This document shows positions 1 through 8,787 of a DNA stretch of 32,102 nucleotides, piece by piece. A program made the translations under genes and the position numbers. The stretch's first letter is position 1; every line of letters begins with the position of its first letter. The notes beneath the pieces were generated by a model. That model saw only the letters and a list, made by a program, of their open reading frames with translations, did not search any database and was not told the origin of the DNA. Where the stretch lies: assembly GCA_020628975.1 (NCBI GenBank), contig JAHDEF010000004.1:1-32102 (forward strand), written 5' to 3'. This DNA is from Aquimarina sp. (GTDB taxonomy: Bacteria > Bacteroidota > Bacteroidia > Flavobacteriales > Flavobacteriaceae).

Positions 1-553
1 GTATGGATTGATCAAAAACGCCTTCACCACGTTGTTTATCTGTTTTCCCTCTTGTCCAATGCGGCATAGAAGAAACTACATGAATATTATGTTTTTTAAA
101 GAATGCTGGTAAATCGTGGTATTTAGGATTTGCTCTAATAATGGTAAGGTTCGAGCGTACAATAAAGTCTTTGATACCAGCTTTGGCTGCTTCTTCAACA
201 AACCAACGAAAATCAGGATTCATTTCAGGAGCACCCCCTGTTAAATCTAAGGTATGCGCGCCAGTGGTTTTAATGACTTCCAAACATTGCTGCATGGTTT
301 CGCGAGTCATAATTTCCTTGCGATCAGGACCAGCATCGACATGACAATGTTCGCAAACCTGATTACACATATAACCTACATTTATCTGTAAAATTTCTAA
401 AGCTTTCGGGCGTAATGGAAATTCTTTAATTTCGGTTATTTTATCTTTAAATGTGGGCAACTCACCGTTAGCAAAAATACCTTGACTTAATATTTCTAAC
501 TGCTTTTCGGCTTTTGCCAATTCACTCTCTCTTCTCAATAAAGATTTTTGCAT
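1..553 (-). CDS. arsS: Radical SAM protein, ArsS-like (arsenosugar biosynthesis), truncated by the window start
   Basis: Open minus frame from CAT at 551-553 to the window edge; translation MQKSLLRRESELAKAEKQLEILSQ...NVGYMCNQVCEHCHVDAGPDRKEIMTRETM...LDLTGGAPEMNPDFRWFVEEA with CxxxCxxC radical SAM motif. Confidence 0.82.
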   Translation of the reverse strand, partial: MQKSLLRRESELAKAEKQLEILSQGIFANGELPTFKDKITEIKEFPLRPKALEILQINVGYMCNQVCEHCHVDAGPDRKEIMTRETMQQCLEVIKTTGAHTLDLTGGAPEMNPDFRWFVEEAAKAGIKDFIVRSNLTIIRANPKYHDLPAFFKKHNIHVVSSMPHWTRGKTDKQRGEGVFDQSI

Positions 554-649
554 CTTCTTCTAATCATTGGTTTTCAGTCGTTAGTCTTTAATAAAAATAG
601 TAGTAATATACCTTATGACTAATAACTTCTATTCTTTATGCTATGAAAA

Positions 650-982
650 TTACATAGATAGTTTGTCGTATTTTTTCATCATTTGTACTCCATGTACTAA
701 CGAGGCTCCTGCTTCTATAGCGGCACCTGCGTGTACTGCTTCCATCATTTCTTCTTTAGTTATACCGCGTTGTAAGCCATCTTTTGTATAAGCATCGATA
801 CAATACGGACATTTGACTACATGCGATACGGCTAAAGCGATTAATGATTTTTCACGGGCAGTTAGGGCACCTTCTTGAAAAACGCTTCCATAGTAATCAA
901 AAAACTTTTTTCCTAAATCTTCACTCCAATCAGTGATTTTGCTAAATTTTCTTAGATCGGCTGGGTCGTAATAATCACTCAA
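650..982 (-). CDS. Carboxymuconolactone decarboxylase/AhpD-fold protein, arsenosugar biosynthesis-associated peroxidase-like
   Basis: 110 aa; AhpD-type CPYC motif (SHVVKCPYCIDAYTKDGLQRG); directly upstream of the ArsS-like gene on the same strand. Confidence 0.82.
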   Translation of the reverse strand: MSDYYDPADLRKFSKITDWSEDLGKKFFDYYGSVFQEGALTAREKSLIALAVSHVVKCPYCIDAYTKDGLQRGITKEEMMEAVHAGAAIEAGASLVHGVQMMKKYDKLSM

Positions 983-1090
983 AATGTTACTTTTTTAATA
1001 GTTCGAAAAAACATAGATTTCTTACAGACTTTAATCTTAAGAATCCTACTGAATGTATAAATAAAGAGGTATAAGATATACAGATTTAAA

Positions 1091-1645
1091 TTATTTTAAT
1101 AGCTCATTTATAATATTATGAACTTTTTGAGTATTCCACTGAACTGCGCCTGTTTTTTTAACTTTTATTTCTCCTTTGCGATTAGTGATATAAGTGGTAG
1201 GAATACTTTTAGGATTTAGGTTCGGAAATGAACTTCCGTTTTCTACATAGACGGGTAAAGTAAATTTCCTAGCCTCTAAAAAAGTATTGACTTTATGCTG
1301 ATTATCATCTGTTAAAAATAAAAAGGCAACGTCATCATTATTTTTGTAGGTCTCATAAAGCGCTTGAAAACTTGGCATTTCAGCCACACAAGGTGGGCAC
1401 CAAGTAGCCCAATAATTTATAATGACCACTTTATTATTTAGGCTTGATATATCTACATTTTTAGTATTTATTCCTTGCAACCTACCCTTAAATGTTACCG
1501 TATCAATAGTATTTTCGATACTTGGTTGATTAAAATACCCTACTGCTTTTTGCACTTGAGTTTGCAGTAACACTCTAGTTTTAGGAATTATCATAAGCAC
1601 TAAAAAGATGATGAAAAATAAATTGCTTTTAATTTTTTGCTTCAT
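1091..1645 (-). CDS. TlpA-family thioredoxin-like disulfide reductase
   Basis: WATWCPPCVAEMPSFQALYETY motif; N-terminal hydrophobic anchor. Start MKQKIKS at 1645 preferred because a terminator hairpin occupies the longer ORF's N-terminus. Confidence 0.87.
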   Translation of the reverse strand: MKQKIKSNLFFIIFLVLMIIPKTRVLLQTQVQKAVGYFNQPSIENTIDTVTFKGRLQGINTKNVDISSLNNKVVIINYWATWCPPCVAEMPSFQALYETYKNNDDVAFLFLTDDNQHKVNTFLEARKFTLPVYVENGSSFPNLNPKSIPTTYITNRKGEIKVKKTGAVQWNTQKVHNIINELLK

Positions 1646-1658
1646 AGTTTTTATACAA

Positions 1659-1690
1659 AAAAGCTGTGCAATATTGGTCGCACAGCTTTT
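1659..1690 (-). terminator. Intrinsic terminator downstream of recA
   Basis: Perfect 11 bp inverted repeat aaaagctgtgc / gcacagctttt, loop 1670-1679, followed by a T-run on the minus strand. Confidence 0.75.
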
Positions 1691-1729
1691 GATTCCTTTC
1701 AAAAAAATTATATTCAAATGGATTAAGGA

Positions 1730-2746
1730 CTAGTTTTCTTTAGCTAGTTTGATCGCCTCAACAATTTTGGTTTCCAATTCTTCCATTAACTCAGGGTTGT
1801 CAAGCAACAAGCGTTTCACCGCATCGCGACCTTGACCTAGTTTTGAATCCATATAACTAAACCATGAACCACTTTTCTTAATAATTTCATAGTCTACACC
1901 AATATCAATAATTTCGCCTACTTTAGAAATTCCTTCTCCATACATAATATCGAATTCCGCCATTCTAAATGGTGGTGCTACTTTATTTTTTACCACTTTA
2001 ACGCGCGTTTTATTTCCACTTACATCACCTTGATTATCTTTAATTTGTGTTGATCGACGAATATCTAAACGAACAGAAGCATAGAATTTCAAGGCATTAC
2101 CCCCAGTAGTAGTTTCAGGGTTACCAAACATCACTCCAATTTTTTCACGTAACTGGTTAATAAAAATAACCGTACAATTGGTTTTATTAATTGTTGAAGT
2201 TAATTTACGTAATGCCTGAGACATTAAACGCGCATGAAGTCCCATTTTTGAGTCTCCCATTTCACCTTCAATTTCACTTTTGGGTGTCAATGCAGCTACC
2301 GAGTCAATAACCACAATATCGATAGCTCCTGAACGAATTAAATTATCGGCAATTTCTAAAGCTTGCTCACCATTATCAGGTTGTGAAATCACAAGGTTTT
2401 CAATATCAACCCCTAGTTTTTCAGCATAAAAACGATCGAACGCGTGCTCGGCATCGATAAAAGCAGCAATACCGCCTACTTTTTGAGCTTCTGCGATAGC
2501 ATGTAGTGTTAAGGTTGTTTTACCCGATGATTCAGGCCCAAAAATTTCAACAACACGACCACGAGGCAACCCGCCAACACCTAATGCTAAATCTAACCCA
2601 AGGGAACCTGTAGAAATTACATCTACCTCCTGAACCGCTTGGTCACTCATTTTCATTACAGCCCCTTTACCATAGGCTTTATCTAGTTTGGCAAGCGTTA
2701 ATTCTAACGCTTTCATTTTAGCATCTTTCTCTTTATCAGCACTCAT
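1730..2746 (-). CDS. recA: Recombinase RecA
   Basis: 338 aa; [10 protein letters not shown] Walker [58 protein letters not shown]. Confidence 0.98.
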   Translation of the reverse strand: MSADKEKDAKMKALELTLAKLDKAYGKGAVMKMSDQAVQEVDVISTGSLGLDLALGVGGLPRGRVVEIFGPESSGKTTLTLHAIAEAQKVGGIAAFIDAEHAFDRFYAEKLGVDIENLVISQPDNGEQALEIADNLIRSGAIDIVVIDSVAALTPKSEIEGEMGDSKMGLHARLMSQALRKLTSTINKTNCTVIFINQLREKIGVMFGNPETTTGGNALKFYASVRLDIRRSTQIKDNQGDVSGNKTRVKVVKNKVAPPFRMAEFDIMYGEGISKVGEIIDIGVDYEIIKKSGSWFSYMDSKLGQGRDAVKRLLLDNPELMEELETKIVEAIKLAKEN

Positions 2747-2928
2747 AGTATTTCTTTGATATCATTTTTGAATAAGGCTAAAATACAAATTTAGAAGTAG
2801 TATTCATTACACATTGAAAACTTGATACTTAAGCAAAAGTTAAAAAATATTAGCCTGGTGGGGGTGGGGGTTCACAGCACTTATATCGTTTAACATTTAT
2901 ATAAAACAAATTATTAAAATTTATCACG

Positions 2929-4248
2929 ATGAAAAACCCAATGAAACTAATTTATTTATTTCTACTTGCTTCTTTTGCATTTCTTTCTTGCGAAGAAGAC
3001 GATTTAGAAACTACTGAATGTACGGAAATCAATGAAATGGAAATTGTAACCACCTTTGTTGAAACTGAAGATGAAAATATAGTCTCGTATAACTTCACAA
3101 CTAACAATGCCAAATTTGCAAACCTTGATTACGAATGGACTATAAACGAAGCTGCTATTGATGATGAAAAAGGACCTTCTTCCCTATTAAGTCTTCCTTT
3201 TACAGGAAATGGCACATTCGAAATTTGTATGAAGCCTATTTTGGAAGATGGTAATAATTGTAATGTTACACCAATTTGTACTACACTTGTTATTGATTCT
3301 TTTGAAGAAGATCAAACCCCCGCAGATATTTGTGATTTATTAGGTTTAGTAACACAAACACCTAACGGTAGAATTTCAGGAGAAATTCAAGGATCGAATG
3401 GACAAGTTTTGATTCCGCTACAAGTAATAAACGCAACTAATAAGCCTTTCAGTTTTTTCTTTGATGATTCTGTAAAAAATAATATTCGATGGTTTTTAGA
3501 TGGAACAGAACTAAGCAATGAAGATCGTAAAGTTATTTTCGAAGGTAATACCGAGTTAGAAAGTATAACATCTTTTGTATTTACGGAAGCGGGTACGCAC
3601 GAAATTAAAGTAATTGTTATATCTGAAAATTGTCCGAATGGAAATACTTTCTACGCAACTATTAGCGTAAATGATAATTTATTGGCTACGGTAACAACTT
3701 CTAAAGAAAAGCCAACAACTGACGAAAATAACGATCAGGAGCAAGGTGACGATGAAGATGCTGGTGAAGATCAAGAAGAAGTAGAAAGCCAAGAAGATAT
3801 AGATGGCGACAATGGAACTGAAGAAGTTGAAGGAGAAGGTGACGACACCAATATGAATCAACCTATTGACAATGAATTTCCTGAAGAAATAATTGCAGAA
3901 GATACGCCTCCAAGACAATTGACTTGCGATGATATTCAATTGCGTGGTGATGTGTTACAAATAACCCACAACAGTGGTCGTATTTCATCTGAAGGCCGTG
4001 CCTTTTTTAAAGCAACTAGAATTGATGATGCTAATTACACTTGGACTGTAAATGGGCAAGAATTATCGGCTCAAGAACGACAAGACTTAACAGACGGTGG
4101 GTTAATCTTTACACCTATAGAAACTGGAGACTATCACTCTTCAAATTTCAGATTAGGATCAGGAACACACGAAGTAAAAGTATTTATTGTTTCTCCAACC
4201 GTATGTCCTAACGGAAAAACCGTTACAAGTACAGTAACTATTCCTTAA
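2929..4248 (+). CDS. Putative lipoprotein with repeated PKD/Ig-like domains and an Asp/Glu-rich linker
   Basis: Lipobox-like FAFLSC; repeated W..(D/N)G.ELS and GTHE(I/V)KV...CPNG.T segments; acidic low-complexity stretch. Confidence 0.7.
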   Translation: MKNPMKLIYLFLLASFAFLSCEEDDLETTECTEINEMEIVTTFVETEDENIVSYNFTTNNAKFANLDYEWTINEAAIDDEKGPSSLLSLPFTGNGTFEICMKPILEDGNNCNVTPICTTLVIDSFEEDQTPADICDLLGLVTQTPNGRISGEIQGSNGQVLIPLQVINATNKPFSFFFDDSVKNNIRWFLDGTELSNEDRKVIFEGNTELESITSFVFTEAGTHEIKVIVISENCPNGNTFYATISVNDNLLATVTTSKEKPTTDENNDQEQGDDEDAGEDQEEVESQEDIDGDNGTEEVEGEGDDTNMNQPIDNEFPEEIIAEDTPPRQLTCDDIQLRGDVLQITHNSGRISSEGRAFFKATRIDDANYTWTVNGQELSAQERQDLTDGGLIFTPIETGDYHSSNFRLGSGTHEVKVFIVSPTVCPNGKTVTSTVTIP

Positions 4249-4300
4249 TACAACGAATACTAATATAAATCCCCCAATTCAAATTACTCTTTTGACGACT

Positions 4301-4334
4301 GAAGAGAGCCCTTGTGGCTCTCTTCTTTTATTTT
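4301..4334 (+). terminator. Intrinsic terminator downstream of the lipoprotein gene
   Basis: gaagagagcc (4301-4310) - cttgt - ggctctcttc (4316-4325) followed by ttttatttt; perfect 10 bp stem. Confidence 0.87.
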
Positions 4335-4342
4335 AAAAAATG

Positions 4343-4350
4343 TAAATTTG
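4343..4350 (+). promoter_or_regulatory. Candidate Bacteroidetes -7 element upstream of trhO
   Basis: taaatttg matches TAnnTTTG exactly, 31 bp before the ATG; no well-spaced -33 TTG. Confidence 0.35.
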
Positions 4351-4381
4351 CAGCACATTTAACCTTAAATATTAGTATAGC

Positions 4382-5413
4382 ATGCAACTGTACAATAAAT
4401 TAAGCGCCAATGAACGTGCTGCCTTAATTGAAGCAGCAGGTACCGAGCGCGTTACTATTTCTTTTTACCAATACCATAATATTGGAAACCCACAGGTGTT
4501 TCGAGATCATTTATTCTTGACTTGGAATGAACTAGATGTGTTGGGTCGTATTTATGTAGCCAACGAGGGCATAAATGCACAATTATCAGTTCCTGCGCCT
4601 AATTTTGAAGCGTTTAAAAAACATTTAGATAGTATTAGCTTTCTTAATGATATTCGGTTAAATATCGCTCGTGAACAAGATAATATGTCGTTTTTGAAAC
4701 TAAAAGTCAAAGTGCGTGATAAAATTGTTGCTGACGGGTTAAACGATGAAACTTTTGACGTTACCAACAAAGGCGTACATGTGGATGCTGAAAAATTTAA
4801 CGAACTTATTGAAGATCCCGACACCGTGCTTGTCGATATGCGAAATCACTATGAAAGTGAAATTGGGCATTTTAAAAATGCGATAACTCCCGATGTGGAT
4901 ACTTTTCGTGATTCTTTAGATATTATTGAAGAAGATTTACGCAATAACAAAGAAGACAAAAAGCTTGTGATGTATTGTACTGGTGGAATTCGTTGCGAAA
5001 AAGCCAGCGCCTATTATAAACACAAAGGCTTTAAGAACGTTTTTCAGCTTGAAGGTGGCATTATAGAATACGATCGTCAAGTAAAAGAATTAGGTCTAGA
5101 AAATAAGTTTTTAGGAAAGAATTTTGTTTTTGACCACCGACGTGGCGAGCGAATATCTAAAGATATTATAGCGCATTGTCACCAATGTGGTAGCCCTTGC
5201 GATACGCACACCAACTGCGCTAATGAAGCTTGTCATTTACTTTTTATTCAATGTGAAGACTGTAAAAAGGCTATGGATAACTGTTGTTCTACCGATTGTA
5301 AAGACATCAACGCTTTACCTTATGAGGAACAAAAGGCATTACGAAAAGGCAAAGCAAATAGTAATAAAATTTTTAAGAAAGGAAGATCAGAAGTACTGAA
5401 ATTTAAAAAGTAA
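4382..5413 (+). CDS. trhO: tRNA uridine(34) hydroxylase / rhodanese-related protein (TrhO/YceA family)
   Basis: Rhodanese loop MYCTGGIRCEKASAYYKHKGF; Cys-rich C-terminus CHQCGSPCDTHTNCANEACHLLFIQCEDC. Confidence 0.9.
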   Translation: MQLYNKLSANERAALIEAAGTERVTISFYQYHNIGNPQVFRDHLFLTWNELDVLGRIYVANEGINAQLSVPAPNFEAFKKHLDSISFLNDIRLNIAREQDNMSFLKLKVKVRDKIVADGLNDETFDVTNKGVHVDAEKFNELIEDPDTVLVDMRNHYESEIGHFKNAITPDVDTFRDSLDIIEEDLRNNKEDKKLVMYCTGGIRCEKASAYYKHKGFKNVFQLEGGIIEYDRQVKELGLENKFLGKNFVFDHRRGERISKDIIAHCHQCGSPCDTHTNCANEACHLLFIQCEDCKKAMDNCCSTDCKDINALPYEEQKALRKGKANSNKIFKKGRSEVLKFKK

Positions 5414-5470
5414 TTATAGCCATTATTGGACTAGCTTAAACTTCATATTAAATCCTTAAGTTAACATTAA

Positions 5471-5612
5471 AGAAAAGAGGCTGTCTAAAAAGATGAAAAT
5501 CTTCCAAACGAACATTGAGCGAAGCCGAAATGTGGTTTAATTATCAGCTATCTGCAGGCTTCGACTAACGCTCAGCCTTCGTTTATGATACTTTTTAGAC
5601 AGCCTCTTTTCT
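5471..5612. repeat. Intergenic palindromic/MITE-like element with perfect 22 bp terminal inverted repeats; may also act as a bidirectional terminator
   Basis: agaaaagaggctgtctaaaaag (5471-5492) is the exact reverse complement of ctttttagacagcctcttttct (5591-5612); internal cattgagcgaagccgaaatg and ggcttcgactaacgctcagcc motifs partly pair. Confidence 0.75.
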
Positions 5613-5635
5613 CTATCATGTAGAAACTACACTAT

Positions 5636-6568
5636 TTATTTTACCGCTATTAATTCTACATCAAAAATCAATATAGCATCTGGTGGAATAACACCACCAG
5701 CACCACGTGATCCGTACCCTAAATGTGGAGGGATTACAAAACGTGCTTTATCACCTACTTGTAATAAAGAAATACCTTCATCCCAACCAGAAATTACTTG
5801 ACCTTGACCTAATCCAAAATCGATAGGCTGGTTACGCTTGTATGAAGAGTCGAATACAGTACCATCTAATAATTGCCCTTTGTAGTGCACAGAAACTGTT
5901 TTTCCTTTTTCCGCTTTTACTCCGTCACCTTTTTGGATAACTTTGTAGCGTAATCCGCTTTCTGTTTGGTCAAAACCTTCAGAAGCATCTTTCAATAATT
6001 CTTCTGCCTCTTTCTTTGCTGCCGCTTCACGTTCTGCTTTAGCACCGTTGAATTGACGAAAAGTCTCTACAGCATTAAATGCTTCTGCAGCTGCACCTAC
6101 TCTAATAATTTCTACGCTTTCAATAGCATCACCTTGGGCTATAGCATCTACCACGTCTTGACCTTCAACTACATTTCCGAAAACAGTATGTTTACCATCT
6201 AACCAAGCAGTTTCTATATGCGTTATAAAAAACTGACTTCCATTAGTTCCAGGACCCGCATTAGCCATCGATAAAATACCAGGACCACTGTGCGTTAAAT
6301 CTGGGTGAATTTCATCATCAAATTGGTATCCAGGGTTACCGCTTCCAGTACCTTGTGGACATCCACCTTGAATCATAAAATCAGGAATAACACGGTGGAA
6401 TTTTAGTCCATCATAATATTTAGTTCCTTGTGGTTTTGCTGAGTTTTCCAAGTTTCCTTCTGCCAATGCCACAAAGTTACCTACTGTACCTGGTGTTTTT
6501 TCAAACTCTAAATTGGCTAAAATTTCACCTTTAGATGTAGTGAATTTAGCATATAATCCATCTTGCAT
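5636..6568 (-). CDS. Dual-family peptidyl-prolyl isomerase: N-terminal cyclophilin plus C-terminal FKBP
   Basis: [30 protein letters not shown]...[15 protein letters not shown] (cyclophilin), then [18 protein letters not shown]...[50 protein letters not shown] (FKBP). Confidence 0.95.
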   Translation of the reverse strand: MQDGLYAKFTTSKGEILANLEFEKTPGTVGNFVALAEGNLENSAKPQGTKYYDGLKFHRVIPDFMIQGGCPQGTGSGNPGYQFDDEIHPDLTHSGPGILSMANAGPGTNGSQFFITHIETAWLDGKHTVFGNVVEGQDVVDAIAQGDAIESVEIIRVGAAAEAFNAVETFRQFNGAKAEREAAAKKEAEELLKDASEGFDQTESGLRYKVIQKGDGVKAEKGKTVSVHYKGQLLDGTVFDSSYKRNQPIDFGLGQGQVISGWDEGISLLQVGDKARFVIPPHLGYGSRGAGGVIPPDAILIFDVELIAVK

Positions 6569-6685
6569 GATTTTTTTTCTTTATTTAAGTTGCAAAAATA
6601 TGGAAAAGAGAGTAGAATGAAGATATTGCAAAAAAGAGACTTTCTACTTTTTTCTAAATTCAGTCCTAATAATCATATTAAACTA

Positions 6686-7663
6686 CTATGGAACCATTGT
6701 GAAAGGTTCTATACGGCTTACATCAATTTTCTTTATACGAGAAAAACGTTCATTTGGATTATCGGTAACGAGCCACTTGTGTAGTGTTTTTACTTTCATT
6801 TTTTGATCGTTTTTTGCAATTCCATACCAATCAAAAGCAACAGAGACTTTATAATTGTTTTCATCGATCACTTCAATTTCAAAATTCTCAGGATGATGAT
6901 TACTAGATTTAAGCTGTAATGGAGTTCCGTTTAACCATGCTTTAAATTTTTCAATAGAACTAATTTTAGATTCAGAAGAAAAATTCAATTCAAAATCATC
7001 AGTTAGTAACTCTTCAAACGGAGTCACATTTCCATCAAGGCGTTCCATGTTTGCTATCCAATAATGCATTAAAGATAAGGCTCTGTTTGTGTGATAACTA
7101 TCCTTGAAGTTTGCTTCAATAGGGCTTGTCGGAGTTATTTTTACTGAGGAAAACTCAGGAAGTTCTCCTTCTTTTTCAATTAAATCGATAGTATAGTCAA
7201 GAGCATAATTAGCTTTTTTACCATCAGGTTGAATGTTGTTGTAATTTATTTTAGCAATTAATTGAGCTCCATTGCTCTCTGTATTTTGATAAGATACTTG
7301 CTGTACATGATGTGCATTTTTCCACCCTTTGTAAACGTCCAATCTCTTAGGGTAATTTTCTTTACCAGTCATGGTACCAGCACTAGTTTCGATGGTAATA
7401 TTTTCCGATAGAAGTTCCATTTGATTGGAAACTCTTTGAGGATTCATTGGGCGCTCATAAAGTTGATACCAGCGGTAATATTGAGTTTTGGCTAGATGTG
7501 TTGTAAGTGTTTTCTCTTTTTTAAAAACAATCTCAAGGGCTGTAGTTTCTTCTTTTGTTGGTTCTTCGTTTTTGGTTACCTCATTATTGGATTGTGTTTT
7601 TTTACAACAAACAAGAAAAGATAAACCTATAGGTAGCAATGCTTTTACAACATTAGTTTTCAT
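6686..7663 (-). CDS. Hypothetical protein, possibly NTF2/SnoaL-like, putative lipoprotein
   Basis: Start MKTNVVKALLPIGLSFLVCCKK at 7663; weak fold impression from YWIANMERLDGNVTPFEELLTDDFELNFSS. Confidence 0.6.
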   Translation of the reverse strand: MKTNVVKALLPIGLSFLVCCKKTQSNNEVTKNEEPTKEETTALEIVFKKEKTLTTHLAKTQYYRWYQLYERPMNPQRVSNQMELLSENITIETSAGTMTGKENYPKRLDVYKGWKNAHHVQQVSYQNTESNGAQLIAKINYNNIQPDGKKANYALDYTIDLIEKEGELPEFSSVKITPTSPIEANFKDSYHTNRALSLMHYWIANMERLDGNVTPFEELLTDDFELNFSSESKISSIEKFKAWLNGTPLQLKSSNHHPENFEIEVIDENNYKVSVAFDWYGIAKNDQKMKVKTLHKWLVTDNPNERFSRIKKIDVSRIEPFTMVP

Positions 7664-7759
7664 AATTGTATTGATTTTAAAATCAAGGTACGAACTTATT
7701 TTAGGAGGCATTTCCTCTTTCTAGAATATTTATGAAATCAGAATCAAGCAATGCCTAGT

Positions 7760-8521
7760 CTATCTTACAAAAACGGGCTCATTTTCTTTTACGGTATATT
7801 CTTCGCTAAATCGATACTCTTCGACATTAAAAGCTTTGATGCCTTCTAAAGATTCAATATCATTATCAATTAAATAGCGTGACATTAATCCTCGTGCTTT
7901 TTTAGCGTAAAAGCTGATGACTTTTAATTTGTCATTTTTCCAATCTTTAAAAACGGGGGTTATTACAGGGTTTAAAACCTTTTTTAAATTTACTGCTTTA
8001 GCATATTCGTTACTTGCTAAATTGACAATTAATTCTCCTTCTTTTAATTCTTGCTGTAGATATTCTGTTAGGGTTTCATTCCAAAATTCATATAGGTTTT
8101 TAGCGCTATTGACTCCAAATTTAGTTCCCATTTCTAATCGATAAGGTTGAATTAAATCTAGTGGCTTTAATAAACCATATAAGCCTGATAAAATACGTAA
8201 CGAATCTTGTAGCTGGTCTAATTTTTCTAACGGAAAAGAATAAGCGTCTAAACCACTATATACATCGCCATCGAAGGTATAAATTGCAGGGCGTGCATTT
8301 TCTGGAGAAAACGGAATTTTCCATTCATTGTTACGCTGCCAATTAAGATCTGCTAATTTTTCACTAATACTCATTAATTTAGAAAGTTCTGCGGGAGACT
8401 TTTCACGAATAGCTTTGTTTAAAATTTCTGATTTTGCTAAAAATATAGGTTCCGAAACTCTATTTGTTGGCAGTTCAGAAGTTTCATTCAACGATTTTGC
8501 TGGCGAAATAAGTATTTTCAT
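7760..8521 (-). CDS. yaaA: Peroxide stress protein YaaA (UPF0246/DUF328 family)
   Basis: MKILISPAKSLN...RPAIYTFDGDVYSGLDA...RILSGLYGLLKPLDLIQPYRLEMGTK...FYAKKARGLMSRYLI. Confidence 0.95.
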   Translation of the reverse strand: MKILISPAKSLNETSELPTNRVSEPIFLAKSEILNKAIREKSPAELSKLMSISEKLADLNWQRNNEWKIPFSPENARPAIYTFDGDVYSGLDAYSFPLEKLDQLQDSLRILSGLYGLLKPLDLIQPYRLEMGTKFGVNSAKNLYEFWNETLTEYLQQELKEGELIVNLASNEYAKAVNLKKVLNPVITPVFKDWKNDKLKVISFYAKKARGLMSRYLIDNDIESLEGIKAFNVEEYRFSEEYTVKENEPVFVR

Positions 8522-8787
8522 AGTAATGGCAATCAGCTGGCAGCTATTGGCTATCAGCATTAATGTTTTTTAATTTAGTATCGCCTAAAGGACTTGACTT
8601 CTTATGGCTTATCTCCAAAAATAAAATTAATTCTTAGTGAACATCTTATGAAATTGTTTTAAAAGCTAAAATTTTATGATTAAGAAAGTTTACAGCATTT
8701 TGTTATCCGTTATCTAACATCTATTTCCTACTTCCTATTTCCTGATAGCTGTCTCCTGTTAACTATTTCCTATTTCCTAATATTTAA

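Noticed and set aside
141-344. 67 aa plus ORF
   Set aside because: Antisense to the well-supported ArsS-like gene; no recognisable protein features.
3679-3939. 86 aa minus ORF with a hydrophobic, TM-like sequence
   Set aside because: Antisense to the acidic linker of the lipoprotein; reverse complement of Glu/Asp-rich codons yields Phe/Ile/Leu-rich translation.
4552-4824. 90 aa minus ORF
   Set aside because: Fully antisense to trhO.
7917-8573. Plus ORFs of 75, 61 and 81 aa
   Set aside because: Mostly antisense to yaaA, which has strong family motifs.
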